Notes: generated by a model not told the origin, from the letters alone. A stretch of DNA of 64,000 nucleotides from Microbacterium murale (GCF_030815955.1 NZ_JAUSXK010000001.1:2232001-2296000); one strand, 5' to 3'. Shown: positions 1-8,656, counted from the first letter of the stretch. Made by a program: numbers and translations.

Positions 1-450
1 GACGCCACGAACCGCACGGCGCTCATCTCCGACGCAGTACTCGGCGAGACGGTGCCGACCGCAGACGGCCGGGCGGCGTTCCCGCCCACCTATCGGGACA
101 CGGTCGCGTATGTCGACAGCATCCGTCGCCTGCACGCGCTCGAGGCCGATCTGCTGCTGACCGCGCACTACCCGGTGTACGACGGGGACGGAGTGGAGGC
201 CTTCCTGGATGAGTCGCTCGCCTACACAGAGCTCGTCGACCGTGTGATCGAAGAGGTGCTCGCCTCGGGGGAGGAGCTCGCCTCGCTCGAACTCATCCGA
301 CGAGCGGCACCCAGCCTCGGACCATGGCCGGATGCCGCCGTCGAGTACCTCATCTTCCCGATGACCGGGAACCTGGAACGCTTGGTCGACCAGGCGCGCG
401 TGATCGAGGGGGAGCGCGATGGCGTCCGTACCTGGAGGAGAGCCGCATGA
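1..450 (+). CDS. MBL-fold metallo-hydrolase, C-terminal part (5' end outside window)
   Basis: The frame is open from base 1 to a TGA at 448-450, so the N-terminus with the main HxHxDH metal motif lies upstream of the window. What remains reads as the C-terminal half of a metallo-beta-lactamase-fold hydrolase. It has a 'DLLLTAHYPVYDGD' segment (near bases 145-190), like the strand in this superfamily that carries a late metal-binding histidine, followed by a helical tail. The stop overlaps the start of the Gfo/Idh/MocA gene (ATGA), so it is probably the upstream member of the same catabolic operon. The substrate cannot be deduced; a lactonase or thioesterase role would fit the neighbours but is inference. 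Confidence 0.6.
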   Translation, partial: DATNRTALISDAVLGETVPTADGRAAFPPTYRDTVAYVDSIRRLHALEADLLLTAHYPVYDGDGVEAFLDESLAYTELVDRVIEEVLASGEELASLELIRRAAPSLGPWPDAAVEYLIFPMTGNLERLVDQARVIEGERDGVRTWRRAA

Positions 451-1511
451 CGACCGCGATCACGGATCGGCCAGTGCGCCTCGGCGCGATCGGCGCCGGG
501 TGGTGGGCCACCAGCAACCACTTCCCCTTGTTCGCCGCGCGGGACGACGTAGACCTCGTCGGCGTCTGCGGCAGAGGTCCGGGGCTGGATGCGGTGCGTG
601 AGAAGTTCGGATTCACGTTCGCCACGGAGGACGCGACCGCGCTGCTGGACGCCGACATCGACGCGGTGGTGATCTCCACCCCGCACGATCTGCACCACCC
701 GCTCGCCGCGCAGGCGCTCGAGCGCGGGTTGCACGTGCTGTGCGAGAAGCCGATGACGCTGCACGCCGACCAGGCTTGGGACCTCGCCGCTCGCGCAGAG
801 CAGGCGGACACGGTCTTCCTCGTCCCCTACGGGTGGAACTACAAACCGTTCACCGTGGCGGCGAAGCGGATGCTGGAGGCCGGCGACATCGGCGAGATCC
901 AGTACGCCCTGTGTCACATGGCCTCGCCCACCAGGGGGCTGTTCGGCACCGACCCGACGCACATGCTGGAGCGCTGGAACTCCGACACCGCGCCGGACCC
1001 GAGCACCTGGTCGAGCCCGGAGCACGGCGGAGGCTACGCGCACGGACAGCTCACGCATTCCTCCGCCTTGCTGTTCTGGCTGACCGGTCTGCGCGCTGCG
1101 TCTGTCGCCGGACGAGTCATCAACGCCGGCGCTCCCGTCGACCTGTTCGACGCCGGTGTTATACGTTTCGACAACGGTGCTGTCGGCTCGCTCTCTGGTG
1201 CGGCGACGCTCGCGGACGGCGACAAGTACCAGGTCGACATCCGGCTGTTCGGCACGGAAGGCGTGCTGATGATCGACGTGGAGCGGGAACGGGTGAGCCT
1301 CAGTCGTTACGACGGCCGCCGAGAAGAACGCGCCATCGCACCCGGCGAGGGAGACTACGAATGCCTCGTGCCGCCGGCCCGCTTCATCGAGCTGATCACC
1401 GGCGCCAGCCGCGAGAACAACTCGGACGTCACGGTGGCCGCCCGCTCCGTCGAGCTCATCGACGCCCTGCTGCGCTCGTCGGCAGCCGGCGGCGCCGACA
1501 CTGCCGTCTGA
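447..1511 (+). CDS. Gfo/Idh/MocA-family NAD(P)-dependent oxidoreductase
   Basis: 354 residues from an ATG at 447 that overlaps the preceding stop and has a GGAGGAGAG-type ribosome site just upstream. The N-terminal Rossmann fold shows LGAIGAGWWA (GxGxxA/G nucleotide loop), then the family signature CEKPMTLHADQA whose E-K-P lysine contacts cofactor and substrate. The C-terminal half has the expected beta-sheet domain with a conserved-looking HGQLTHSSALLFW segment. Members oxidise or reduce sugars, inositols or sugar-derived acids. In this operon it is the likely first oxidation step feeding the FAH/aldehyde dehydrogenase pair downstream, though the exact sugar or cyclitol is not visible. A 42-base gap separates it from the CoA-transferase. 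Confidence 0.88.
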   Translation: MTTAITDRPVRLGAIGAGWWATSNHFPLFAARDDVDLVGVCGRGPGLDAVREKFGFTFATEDATALLDADIDAVVISTPHDLHHPLAAQALERGLHVLCEKPMTLHADQAWDLAARAEQADTVFLVPYGWNYKPFTVAAKRMLEAGDIGEIQYALCHMASPTRGLFGTDPTHMLERWNSDTAPDPSTWSSPEHGGGYAHGQLTHSSALLFWLTGLRAASVAGRVINAGAPVDLFDAGVIRFDNGAVGSLSGAATLADGDKYQVDIRLFGTEGVLMIDVERERVSLSRYDGRREERAIAPGEGDYECLVPPARFIELITGASRENNSDVTVAARSVELIDALLRSSAAGGADTAV

Positions 1512-1553
1512 CGCATCCCGAACCGAACCTCACCGATCTGAAACCGAGAAACC

Positions 1554-2777
1554 ATGACTGACCCGTCCTCCCGCGGCATCCTCGACGGCTACCGCGTCAT
1601 CGACTGCTCGATCGCGATGGCCGGCCCGTTCGCGGCCCAGCGACTCGGCGACCTCGGCGCCGACGTCATCAAGGTCGAGCCGACCGCCGGCGAATGGCAG
1701 CGGTTCGCCGCAGCCGGAGGTGCCAAGGGCAATGAGATCAACGTCTCGTTCCTCTCCCTGAATCGCAACAAGCGCTCTCTCGCGGTCGATCTGAAGACAG
1801 ACGGTGGACGAGAGGTCGTGCGCGAACTCATCGTCGGCGCCGATGTGTTCCTGCAGAACTACCGTCCGGGCGTCGCGGCACGCCTCGGCCTCGACTACGA
1901 GACGCTGTCGGCGATCAATCCGTCGCTGGTCTACGTGTCGATGTCCGGGTACGGCGAAGACGGCCCGTACCGCGATCGGCCGGGCCAGGACCTCCTGCTG
2001 CAGGCGATGAGCGGAGCGATGCTCTCCGCCGGGCGTGAGGGCGAGCCGCCAACGCCCGCAGGCCAGTACCTCGCGGACGCTGTGACCGCGTCGACCGCCT
2101 TCGAAGGAGTGCTCGCCGCGCTCCTTCATCGAGAGCGCACCGGCGAAGGACAGCTCGTGACGGTCAACATGCTCGATGCGCTCACCACGCTTCAGATGCA
2201 GGAGCTGAGCGTCTACACGGTCGGCGGGGTTCAGCAGCAGCGCGGGAAGGAACCGAACGCGCACGTCTACATCCGTGCCCCGTACGGCATCTTCGCGACG
2301 GCGGACGGCTATCTCGCGCTCGGCTTCGCTGACCTCGAGAAGCTCGGGGAAGTGCTCGACGAGCCGAGTTTCGCGGGGATGGATCCCGAAGTGCACGGCT
2401 GGACGCACCGCGACGAGCTTTACGCCACGGTGGGGCGCCATCTGCGGGAGAAGTCGACGCAGCACTGGCTGGACACACTGCTGCCCGCGGGCATGTGGGT
2501 CGGACCCGTCTACGGCTACGCTGACCTCGTGAACGATCCGCAGATCATCCACAACGGCACATTCGTCGAGTACGACCACCCCACTGAAGGGCGCATCAAG
2601 ACTCCGGGGTTCCCGTACAAGTTCGCCAAGACTCCGGCGCGGATCGATCGGGGCGCACCGACGGTCGGCGAGCACACCAGCGAGATCCTCGCGGAGCTCG
2701 GCGTCGAAGCGGAGCGCGTTCGCGCGCTGCTGGACGCCGGCGTCATCGTCCAGGGCGGCGCCCCGGTGACGGCGTGA
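1554..2777 (+). CDS. CaiB/BaiF-type (family III) CoA-transferase
   Basis: 407 residues. The opening LDGYRVIDCSIAMAGPFAAQRLGDLGADVIKVE is the hallmark of family III CoA-transferases such as formyl-CoA transferase, CaiB and alpha-methylacyl-CoA racemase. NRNKRSLAVDLK and ENYRPG-like (QNYRPG) blocks follow. Asp146 in the RPGQD segment is the expected catalytic aspartate that forms the acyl anhydride. The enzyme would move CoA from an acyl-CoA donor to a carboxylic acid, activating it for the enoyl-CoA hydratase encoded two genes later. Its stop overlaps the GTG start of the next gene. The ribosome site before ATG 1554 is weak, but no better in-frame start lies nearby. Confidence 0.9.
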   Translation: MTDPSSRGILDGYRVIDCSIAMAGPFAAQRLGDLGADVIKVEPTAGEWQRFAAAGGAKGNEINVSFLSLNRNKRSLAVDLKTDGGREVVRELIVGADVFLQNYRPGVAARLGLDYETLSAINPSLVYVSMSGYGEDGPYRDRPGQDLLLQAMSGAMLSAGREGEPPTPAGQYLADAVTASTAFEGVLAALLHRERTGEGQLVTVNMLDALTTLQMQELSVYTVGGVQQQRGKEPNAHVYIRAPYGIFATADGYLALGFADLEKLGEVLDEPSFAGMDPEVHGWTHRDELYATVGRHLREKSTQHWLDTLLPAGMWVGPVYGYADLVNDPQIIHNGTFVEYDHPTEGRIKTPGFPYKFAKTPARIDRGAPTVGEHTSEILAELGVEAERVRALLDAGVIVQGGAPVTA

Positions 2778-3895
2778 CGGAATACGTCGGATTGACGTGG
2801 GATCATCCCCGCGGTCGGGCCGCACTGGAGGCCGCTGCCGGTGACCTCGGCTCGGGGGACAGCCTGCGCTGGGAGGTGCAGCCGCTGGAGGGATTCGAAT
2901 CCGCACCGATCGACGACCTCGCTCGCCGCTATGACCTGCTCGTGATGGACCATCCTCATCTCGGCGATGCGCGTCAGCACGACAGCATCCGGCCCATCGA
3001 CGAGCTGTTCGACGCCGACCAACTGCGCGAGTGGGAGAGCGCGGCGGTCGGACCGAGCATCACGTCGTATCGCATGGCGGATCGTCTGTGGGCGCTGCCG
3101 CTGGATGCGGCGACGCAGGTGTCGGCACGGCGGCGGGACCTCGTGCTCGATGCGCCGTCGACGTGGGATGAGGCCCTGGCTCTCGCAGACCGGGGTCTGG
3201 TCGCGACGAGTCTCGCCGGCCCCCACGCGTTCGTCTCGCTGTGCTCGATCGCGGTCTCGCTGGGCGACTCGCCCGGTGCCGGACACGACCTGTTCGACCG
3301 GGGGATCGCGCGACGGGCGCTCGACCTGCTCACGCGGCTCTCATCACGCGCGCCGAAAGGCACGGCAGCGTTAAATCCGATCGGGTTACTCGACCGGATG
3401 CGCGATCGCGGCGACATCGGCTGCATCCCCCTCGTGTACGGCTACGTCAACTACAGCTCTCCCGTGCTCGCGTTCGGCCCCGCGCCCGCGCACGACGGGC
3501 GCAGCGGATCGACGATCGGCGGCACCGGCATCGCGGTGACACGCCGTTCCGAGCCGTCGGCGGCGCTGCTCGCCCACCTGCGAATGCTCCTCTCCGAGGA
3601 GGCGCAGCGCGGATTCATCCCGACCCATTCCGGTCAGCCGAGTGCGCGCGCCGCGTGGACGGACCCCGGAGTGGATGCTGCAGCCCACGGCTTCTATTCT
3701 GCGACGCTGTCGACCATCGAGTCGTCCTGGGTGCGTCCACGCGTACCCGGATACATCCCCTTCCAGGCCGAGGCTTCGGCGCTCGTTCGATCCGCCGTCG
3801 ACGGCTCGCGCTCCCCCGAGGGTGTGCTCGATGACATCGAGGAGCGTTTCGCCGCCGTGATCGCGGCCGCAACCGAGATCGAGGAGAACGCATGA
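2774..3895 (+). CDS. Solute-binding-protein-fold protein without signal peptide
   Basis: 373 residues from a GTG that overlaps the CoA-transferase stop (GTGA). Sequence blocks resemble family 1 extracellular sugar-binding proteins of ABC importers: DLLVMDHPHLG, PIDELFD, a SYRMADRLWALPLDAATQV substrate-cleft segment, STWDEALALA, and a GGTGIAVTRRSE strand. However, the protein starts directly with MTEYVGLTWDHP, with no hydrophobic signal, lipobox or twin-arginine motif, and no permease or ATPase gene is nearby. It is therefore probably cytoplasmic. It could be a periplasmic-binding fold recruited as an enzyme, ligand sensor or carrier for the pathway; its role is unknown. The 3' end overlaps the enoyl-CoA hydratase start. 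Confidence 0.7.
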   Translation: MTEYVGLTWDHPRGRAALEAAAGDLGSGDSLRWEVQPLEGFESAPIDDLARRYDLLVMDHPHLGDARQHDSIRPIDELFDADQLREWESAAVGPSITSYRMADRLWALPLDAATQVSARRRDLVLDAPSTWDEALALADRGLVATSLAGPHAFVSLCSIAVSLGDSPGAGHDLFDRGIARRALDLLTRLSSRAPKGTAALNPIGLLDRMRDRGDIGCIPLVYGYVNYSSPVLAFGPAPAHDGRSGSTIGGTGIAVTRRSEPSAALLAHLRMLLSEEAQRGFIPTHSGQPSARAAWTDPGVDAAAHGFYSATLSTIESSWVRPRVPGYIPFQAEASALVRSAVDGSRSPEGVLDDIEERFAAVIAAATEIEENA

Positions 3896-4674
3896 CCGTC
3901 ACATCCGACACAGCGCAGATCGCCGTCGAGACGGAAGGGCATGTGGCGACCGTGCGATTGAACCGCCCGGAGAAGCTCAACGCCGTCACGCAGTCGATGA
4001 GCGATGCACTGGTGCGTATCGTCCGCGCGCTCAACGACGATGCCGAGATCCGCGCCGTCGTCTACACCGGCACCGGTCGTGCGTTCAGCGCAGGCAGTGA
4101 CATCTCCACCCTCGACCAGTACGCGACGCCGTGGGAGTTCCGCAATCGTCGTGATTACTGCGATGCGCTGCGCGAGCTGCGCAAGCCGGTGATCGCCGCG
4201 GTCAACGGTTACGCCTTCGGCGGCGGGTTGGAAGCGTCGCTCACCTGCGACATCCGTCTCGCTGCAGACAGCGCGAGTTTCGCGGCACCCGAGATCAAGC
4301 TCGGCTGGATCGGCGGCGGAGGCATGTCGGTGCTGCTGGCGAACTCCATCGGCGCGAGCAACGCGGCGCTCATGCTGATGAGCGGCGACGCGATAGATGC
4401 GCAGCGTGCGCTCGCATGGGGGCTCGTCAGCGAGGTCGTCCCCGCCGATGGGCTGCTCGCCCGCGCGCAGGAGCTCGCCGCGACCATCGCCTCGCGGCCA
4501 CCGATCGCCGCAGAGACGGCGAAGGCGAATCTGCGCGCCGCATGGAACCTGCCCCAGGACCAGGCGATCGCCTATGAGCGTGAGATGCAGGGCATCACGT
4601 TCGCCACCGCCGATGCCGCCGAAGGTCGGGCCGCCTTCGCGCAGAAGCGCCCCGGCCTCTTCCAGGGACGCTGA
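3892..4674 (+). CDS. Enoyl-CoA hydratase/isomerase family protein
   Basis: 260 residues, the normal length for a monofunctional crotonase. The oxyanion-hole segments are present (FSAGSDIS and NGYAFGGGLEASLTCDI). Both acidic residues expected of a true hydratase align: Glu114 in GGGLE and Glu134 in APEIKLG, corresponding to Glu144 and Glu164 of the rat mitochondrial enzyme. It should add water across, or shift, the double bond of an enoyl-CoA made by the neighbouring CoA-transferase. The ATG overlaps the stop of the solute-binding-like gene (ATGA), so translation is probably coupled. Substrate unknown. Confidence 0.9.
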   Translation: MTVTSDTAQIAVETEGHVATVRLNRPEKLNAVTQSMSDALVRIVRALNDDAEIRAVVYTGTGRAFSAGSDISTLDQYATPWEFRNRRDYCDALRELRKPVIAAVNGYAFGGGLEASLTCDIRLAADSASFAAPEIKLGWIGGGGMSVLLANSIGASNAALMLMSGDAIDAQRALAWGLVSEVVPADGLLARAQELAATIASRPPIAAETAKANLRAAWNLPQDQAIAYEREMQGITFATADAAEGRAAFAQKRPGLFQGR

Positions 4675-4696
4675 CCTTCACCCACCAAGGAGAGAC

Positions 4697-5887
4697 ATGA
4701 CCGAGAACTGGACCGGAGATGCCAGCGGCATCCTTCCCGATGACGCCGTCGGCGCTCTGCTGATCGGCCGCGTGCAGCTGCCCGAGGGACCAGCCGTCGC
4801 GGTGCTGCGCGATGGCGTGCTGTACGACGTGTCCGCGACATTCCCGACGATGCGCGACCTCACCGAGACCTCCCGGCCCGCATCGGCGATCCGCGACGCT
4901 ACGGGCTCGGTGATCGCCCCGCTGGCGGATGTCTGGGCGAACACCGCTCCCGACGCCCGCGACGCCGGGCAGCCCTGGCTGCTCTCGCCGATCGACCTGC
5001 AGGTGGTCAAGGCCTCCGGCGTCACCTTCCCGGTCTCGATGCTGGAGCGCATCATCGAGGAGCGCGCGCGCGGAGAGGCCGAGTCCGCCGACGGCATCCG
5101 AGCCACGATCCTCGATGCGCTGGGTGGCGACGTTCGCGATCTCGTTCCTGGGTCCGCCGAGGCGACCAGGCTCAAGGAGGTGCTCATCGAGGAGGGGCTG
5201 TGGAGCCAGTACCTCGAAGTCGGCATCGGCCCCGATGCCGAGATCTTCACCAAGGCACCAGTGCTCGCCACCGTCGGCGGGGGAGTCGACGTCGGTGTCC
5301 TCAAGGAATCGAAGTGGAACAATCCTGAGCCCGAGATCGTGCTCGTGGTGACCTCCGCCGGCGACATCATCGGTGCGACGCTCGGCAACGATGTGAACCT
5401 GCGTGACATCGAGGGCCGCTCGGCGCTGCTGCTCGGCCGCGCGAAGGACAACAATGCCTCGGCTGCCGTCGGTCCGTTCATCCGGCTCTTCGACGACGGG
5501 TTCACCCTCGATGACATCCGCACCGAGACGGTGACGCTCGCCGTCGAAGGGGCCGATGGCTTTCGCATGCAGGCCAGCTCGCACATGGAGCAGATCAGTC
5601 GTGACCCCGCCGACCTCGCACGTCAGGCGAGCGGTGCGCATCACGCTTACCCCGACGGCTTCGTGCTGTACCTGGGCACGATGTTCGCTCCGACCGAAGA
5701 CCGAGACGAGGCAGGGCACGGCTTCACGCATCACGTCGGCGATGTCGTGCGGATCTCGTCGCCTGCGCTGGGTTCCCTCGTCAACAGGGTCCAGCACAGC
5801 GAGGAACTGACACCATGGGAGTTCGGCATCGGCGCACTCATCAAGAACCTGGCCGCTCGAGGACTCATCGGAGGAGACCGCGCATGA
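4697..5887 (+). CDS. FAH-family protein, probable 2-keto-3-deoxy-sugar-acid dehydratase (XylX-like)
   Basis: 396 residues from ATG 4697, preceded by AAGGAGAG at good spacing. The C-terminal domain has the fumarylacetoacetate-hydrolase metal site: Glu211 and Glu213 in NNPEPEIVLVV and Asp232 in GNDVNLRD. The block from SKWNNPEPE through NDVNLRDIEGRSALLLGRAKDNNAS closely resembles the 2-keto-3-deoxyxylonate dehydratases of the Weimberg pathway (Caulobacter XylX type), which are also about 390 residues. It is followed with a 4-base overlap by an alpha-ketoglutarate-semialdehyde-type dehydrogenase, the next step of that pathway. This supports conversion of a 2-keto-3-deoxy-pentonate to 2-oxoglutarate semialdehyde. 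The exact sugar acid is inference. Confidence 0.82.
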   Translation: MTENWTGDASGILPDDAVGALLIGRVQLPEGPAVAVLRDGVLYDVSATFPTMRDLTETSRPASAIRDATGSVIAPLADVWANTAPDARDAGQPWLLSPIDLQVVKASGVTFPVSMLERIIEERARGEAESADGIRATILDALGGDVRDLVPGSAEATRLKEVLIEEGLWSQYLEVGIGPDAEIFTKAPVLATVGGGVDVGVLKESKWNNPEPEIVLVVTSAGDIIGATLGNDVNLRDIEGRSALLLGRAKDNNASAAVGPFIRLFDDGFTLDDIRTETVTLAVEGADGFRMQASSHMEQISRDPADLARQASGAHHAYPDGFVLYLGTMFAPTEDRDEAGHGFTHHVGDVVRISSPALGSLVNRVQHSEELTPWEFGIGALIKNLAARGLIGGDRA

Positions 5888-7401
5888 CAACTCTGAACAC
5901 CACCGACCCGCGTACCGCGACAACGAGCGCCACCGAACTCACTGCGACGAGTGCGGTCGAGGTCGCCGAGATCACTGCTCGTGCCGCGGACGCCTTCGGC
6001 TTCCTGCGGCGGCAATCGCGTGCGTGGCGAGCCGGGCTGCTGCGAGCGCTCGCCGACGGCCTGGAAGAGGATCGCGAGACGCTCGTGGATGCCGCGCTGA
6101 GCGAAACCGGGCTTGCGGCTGCACGACTGAACGGTGAACTCAGTCGCAGCGCGTTCCAGTTCCGCCTGTTCGCCGAGGCCGTCGACGACGGCGGCTATCT
6201 CGAGGCGATCATCGACCATGCCGGGGAGACACCCCTCGGCGCCGGACCGGACGTGCGACGGATGCTGGTGCCGATCGGGCCGGTCGCCGTCTTCGGCGCG
6301 AGCAACTTCCCGTTCGCGTTCTCGGTCGTCGGAGGTGACACGGCATCCGCCGTCGCGGCCGGGAACCCGGTGGTCGTGAAGGCTCACAGCTCGCACTTGC
6401 TCACGTCGCAGCGCTCCCACGAATCGCTCACCCGCGCGGCCGCAGCTTTCGGTGCGCCGGACGGGCTGTTCGGGATCGTCTACGGCCAGCAGGCAGGCGC
6501 CGCACTCGTCGCCGACCCGCGCATCACGGCCGTCGGCTTCACGGGTTCGCTCTCCACCGGGAAGATCCTTCAGAGCATCATCGATGAGCGTGAGACGCCG
6601 ATCCCGTTCTACGGCGAGCTGTCGAGCGTGAACCCTCTCATCGTGACCCCCGGCGCTGTATCCGCACGCACCGACGCGATCGGCGAAGGCCTGTTCGTGT
6701 CGGTGACCGGATCCGCCGGGCAGCTGTGCACCAAGCCGGGCATCGCCTTCGTGCCCACCGGAGAGCAGGGGGATCGGCTGGTCGCCGACATCGTCGCCAG
6801 GGCAGAGGCGGCCGCAGCGCAGACACTGCTGAACTCGCGCATCCACGGCGCATTCGACGAGATCCGTACGCGGCTCATCGCGCAGGGAGGAGCGCGCAGT
6901 CTCGTCGCGCCTGCCGCCGGTGAAGAGGGCTTCTCGCTCACACCGGCCGTGCTCGAGATCGACGCCGCCGACGTCACGGCCGAGGCGACGGAGGAAGCGT
7001 TCGGACCCCTTGTCCTGCTGGTGCGCTACGCGGAGCGCGACGAGGTGCGTCAGGCTCTGCAGGCGGTGCCGCACTCGCTGACCGCGACGATCCACAGCGA
7101 GCCGGAGGAGACCGAGCTGCGGGGTGCGTTCACCGAAGCGGTCGAGGACCTGGTCGGCCGTATCGTCTACAACGGCTATCCGACCGGCGTCCGGGTCTCA
7201 TGGTCGATGAACCATGGCGGCCCATGGCCGGCGACCAACACTCAGCACACCTCGGTGGGTGTGACGGCGATCCGCCGTTTCCTCCGTCCGCTGGCATGGC
7301 AGGATGCGCCGGTCGAGGTGCTGCCGGCGGAATTGCGCGACGGTCGGGTGGATGTTCCGCGCCGCGTCGACGGCGTGCTGGAGCTCGCGTCCGCAGACTG
7401 A
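5884..7401 (+). CDS. Aldehyde dehydrogenase, alpha-ketoglutarate semialdehyde type
   Basis: 505 residues from ATG 5884, overlapping the preceding stop by ATGA. Shows GASNFPFAFS (Asn141, oxyanion), GFTGSLSTG cofactor loop, ELSSVNP (Glu245, general base) and GSAGQLCTKPG with catalytic Cys282. The ELSSVNP/GQLCTKPG pair is typical of NADP-dependent alpha-ketoglutarate semialdehyde dehydrogenases rather than betaine-aldehyde or succinate-semialdehyde types. With the FAH-family dehydratase just upstream it would deliver 2-oxoglutarate to the TCA cycle. It is the last gene of the catabolic operon. The 176 bases that follow hold no clear terminator, only a short coding-like remnant on the other strand. 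Confidence 0.87.
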   Translation: MTTLNTTDPRTATTSATELTATSAVEVAEITARAADAFGFLRRQSRAWRAGLLRALADGLEEDRETLVDAALSETGLAAARLNGELSRSAFQFRLFAEAVDDGGYLEAIIDHAGETPLGAGPDVRRMLVPIGPVAVFGASNFPFAFSVVGGDTASAVAAGNPVVVKAHSSHLLTSQRSHESLTRAAAAFGAPDGLFGIVYGQQAGAALVADPRITAVGFTGSLSTGKILQSIIDERETPIPFYGELSSVNPLIVTPGAVSARTDAIGEGLFVSVTGSAGQLCTKPGIAFVPTGEQGDRLVADIVARAEAAAAQTLLNSRIHGAFDEIRTRLIAQGGARSLVAPAAGEEGFSLTPAVLEIDAADVTAEATEEAFGPLVLLVRYAERDEVRQALQAVPHSLTATIHSEPEETELRGAFTEAVEDLVGRIVYNGYPTGVRVSWSMNHGGPWPATNTQHTSVGVTAIRRFLRPLAWQDAPVEVLPAELRDGRVDVPRRVDGVLELASAD

Positions 7402-7575
7402 CGAATCCGGCGCACCGACGACCCCTCGATACAACACCGCGCCCAGGACGGTGATGTCAAGGTTCCGAGTCGAATCACCGACGCGGAAGAGGCCGTCATC
7501 GGCGGCGAAGAAGACCGGAGCGCCCGGGAACTCCAGTAACGAAATCGTCGGCCCGCGGTTCGAGGCAGAATGGAG
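7402..7575 (-). other. Possible remnant of a gene (open, coding-like fragment)
   Basis: Read on the minus strand, this gap carries an open frame with high G/C at third positions. It reads roughly TISLLEFPGAPVFFAADDG, then FRVGDSTRNLDITVLGAVLY. A stop lies immediately upstream at 7576-7578, there is no plausible start, and the frame continues as antisense of the aldehyde dehydrogenase. The end resembles the last strand of several small beta-rich proteins, but I cannot name a family. It may be a decayed gene end or chance. Confidence 0.25.
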
Positions 7576-7577
7576 TC

Positions 7578-8504
7578 ATGAGCGGCGCCCACCACCCCCG
7601 GCACGCGTCGCGCCCGTCGCGGGTGCTGACCATCGCGCTGCCTGTCGGCCTTGCGGTGACGGCCATCGGCGCATTGTGGGCGATCGCCGACCGGCCGGCA
7701 GAAGCGGACACCGCGCTTCCTCCGGTTCCGGTCGTGGCGATGCAACTTCCCGGCGTCGAGGTCGGCGGTGTCGTCGCGGCCGATCCGTGTGCAGATCCGG
7801 TCGTCACCGATGCGCTCGCGGCAGGCGACGATGAGGCGACGATCGTTGCGTTCGGCGGAGGCGTTGCCTTCCGCGACGCCGTCGTGGCCGGGAACGCTCC
7901 GTGCATCACGCTGAGCGATCCAGCCCGAACGTGGTTGGTCGTGAACAAGACCCGACCGCTGGCGCCTCTGGATTTCGAGCCGTCGGGCCTCGATACGGTC
8001 GATCTCGTGTCGACGACGTCATCCGATCGCCTGCGAACCGATGCGCGGAACGGGTTGAGCGCGCTCGCCCGAGCGGCCGATGTCTCCGGTGCCGGATCGA
8101 TCGGGATCAACAACGGCTATCGCTCCTACGACCTGCAGATCTCCACATACTCCGGCTTCGTCGCCGCTGAGGGCGTTCAGGGCGCGGATCAGGGCTCGGC
8201 GCGTGCGGGATTCAGTGAGCACCAGACCGGATTGGCCGTGGATGTCGTCGCGTGCGACGAATCCTGTGGTGACATCGACGCTTTCGGCGCCACAGCGCAG
8301 GCGGCCTGGGTGCAGGAGCATGCGTGGGAGTACGGATTCGTCGTCCGCTACGAGAATGGCGCGAGCGACAGGACCGGGTACATGCCGGAGCCGTGGCACC
8401 TGCGCTATGTGGGCCCGCAGCTCGCCGCCGCCTACCATGAGGGCGGCTATCACACGCTCGAGGAGTTCTTCGGGCTGCCGGCCGCACCCGACTACGCGCA
8501 CTGA
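7578..8504 (+). CDS. D-alanyl-D-alanine carboxypeptidase family protein (M15B, VanY-like)
   Basis: 308 residues. An N-terminal hydrophobic segment (residues 16-36) serves as signal anchor, followed by an extracytoplasmic region with a Cys-containing N-terminal part and a C-terminal peptidase domain. The zinc site is visible: His215 and Asp222 in SEHQTGLAVDV, His274 in EPWHLRYVG, with Glu271 as likely catalytic base. This is the VanY/M15B pattern, cleaving the terminal D-Ala from peptidoglycan stem peptides. It stands alone: 176 bases separate it from the upstream operon and 152 from the next gene. No vancomycin-resistance genes are near, so a housekeeping cell-wall trimming role is likely. 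Confidence 0.87.
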   Translation: MSGAHHPRHASRPSRVLTIALPVGLAVTAIGALWAIADRPAEADTALPPVPVVAMQLPGVEVGGVVAADPCADPVVTDALAAGDDEATIVAFGGGVAFRDAVVAGNAPCITLSDPARTWLVVNKTRPLAPLDFEPSGLDTVDLVSTTSSDRLRTDARNGLSALARAADVSGAGSIGINNGYRSYDLQISTYSGFVAAEGVQGADQGSARAGFSEHQTGLAVDVVACDESCGDIDAFGATAQAAWVQEHAWEYGFVVRYENGASDRTGYMPEPWHLRYVGPQLAAAYHEGGYHTLEEFFGLPAAPDYAH

Positions 8505-8527
8505 CCACGCATCCACCCCGTTCTGTG

Positions 8528-8571
8528 GCATCCCACAAACGCGGTACGCAGTCCCACGCGTGGTGGGATGC
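8528..8571. promoter_or_regulatory. Candidate operator with repeated TCCCAC half-sites upstream of acyl-CoA dehydrogenase
   Basis: GCATCCCAC (8528-8536) and GTGGGATGC (8563-8571) form a 9-base inverted repeat. A third half-site TCCCAC lies at 8552-8557, and an exact palindrome CCACGCGTGG spans 8554-8563. The cluster sits about 90 bases before the acyl-CoA dehydrogenase start, upstream of a TAGAAT (8611-8616) that could be a -10 box. This suits a TetR/FadR-type operator for fatty-acid genes, but it could also be a weak terminator of the carboxypeptidase gene. Confidence 0.35.
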
Positions 8572-8656
8572 ATTCTCACAACGCGCAGTCGTAGCATCCG
8601 CTCCGCGCCATAGAATCGCGGGAGCAACGACGCACTGACACGTTCGGGAGGACGGC

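Noticed and set aside
7578-8504. Vancomycin-resistance vanY
   Set aside because: The active-site pattern is the same, but no vanHAX or vanRS genes are near and the gene stands alone.
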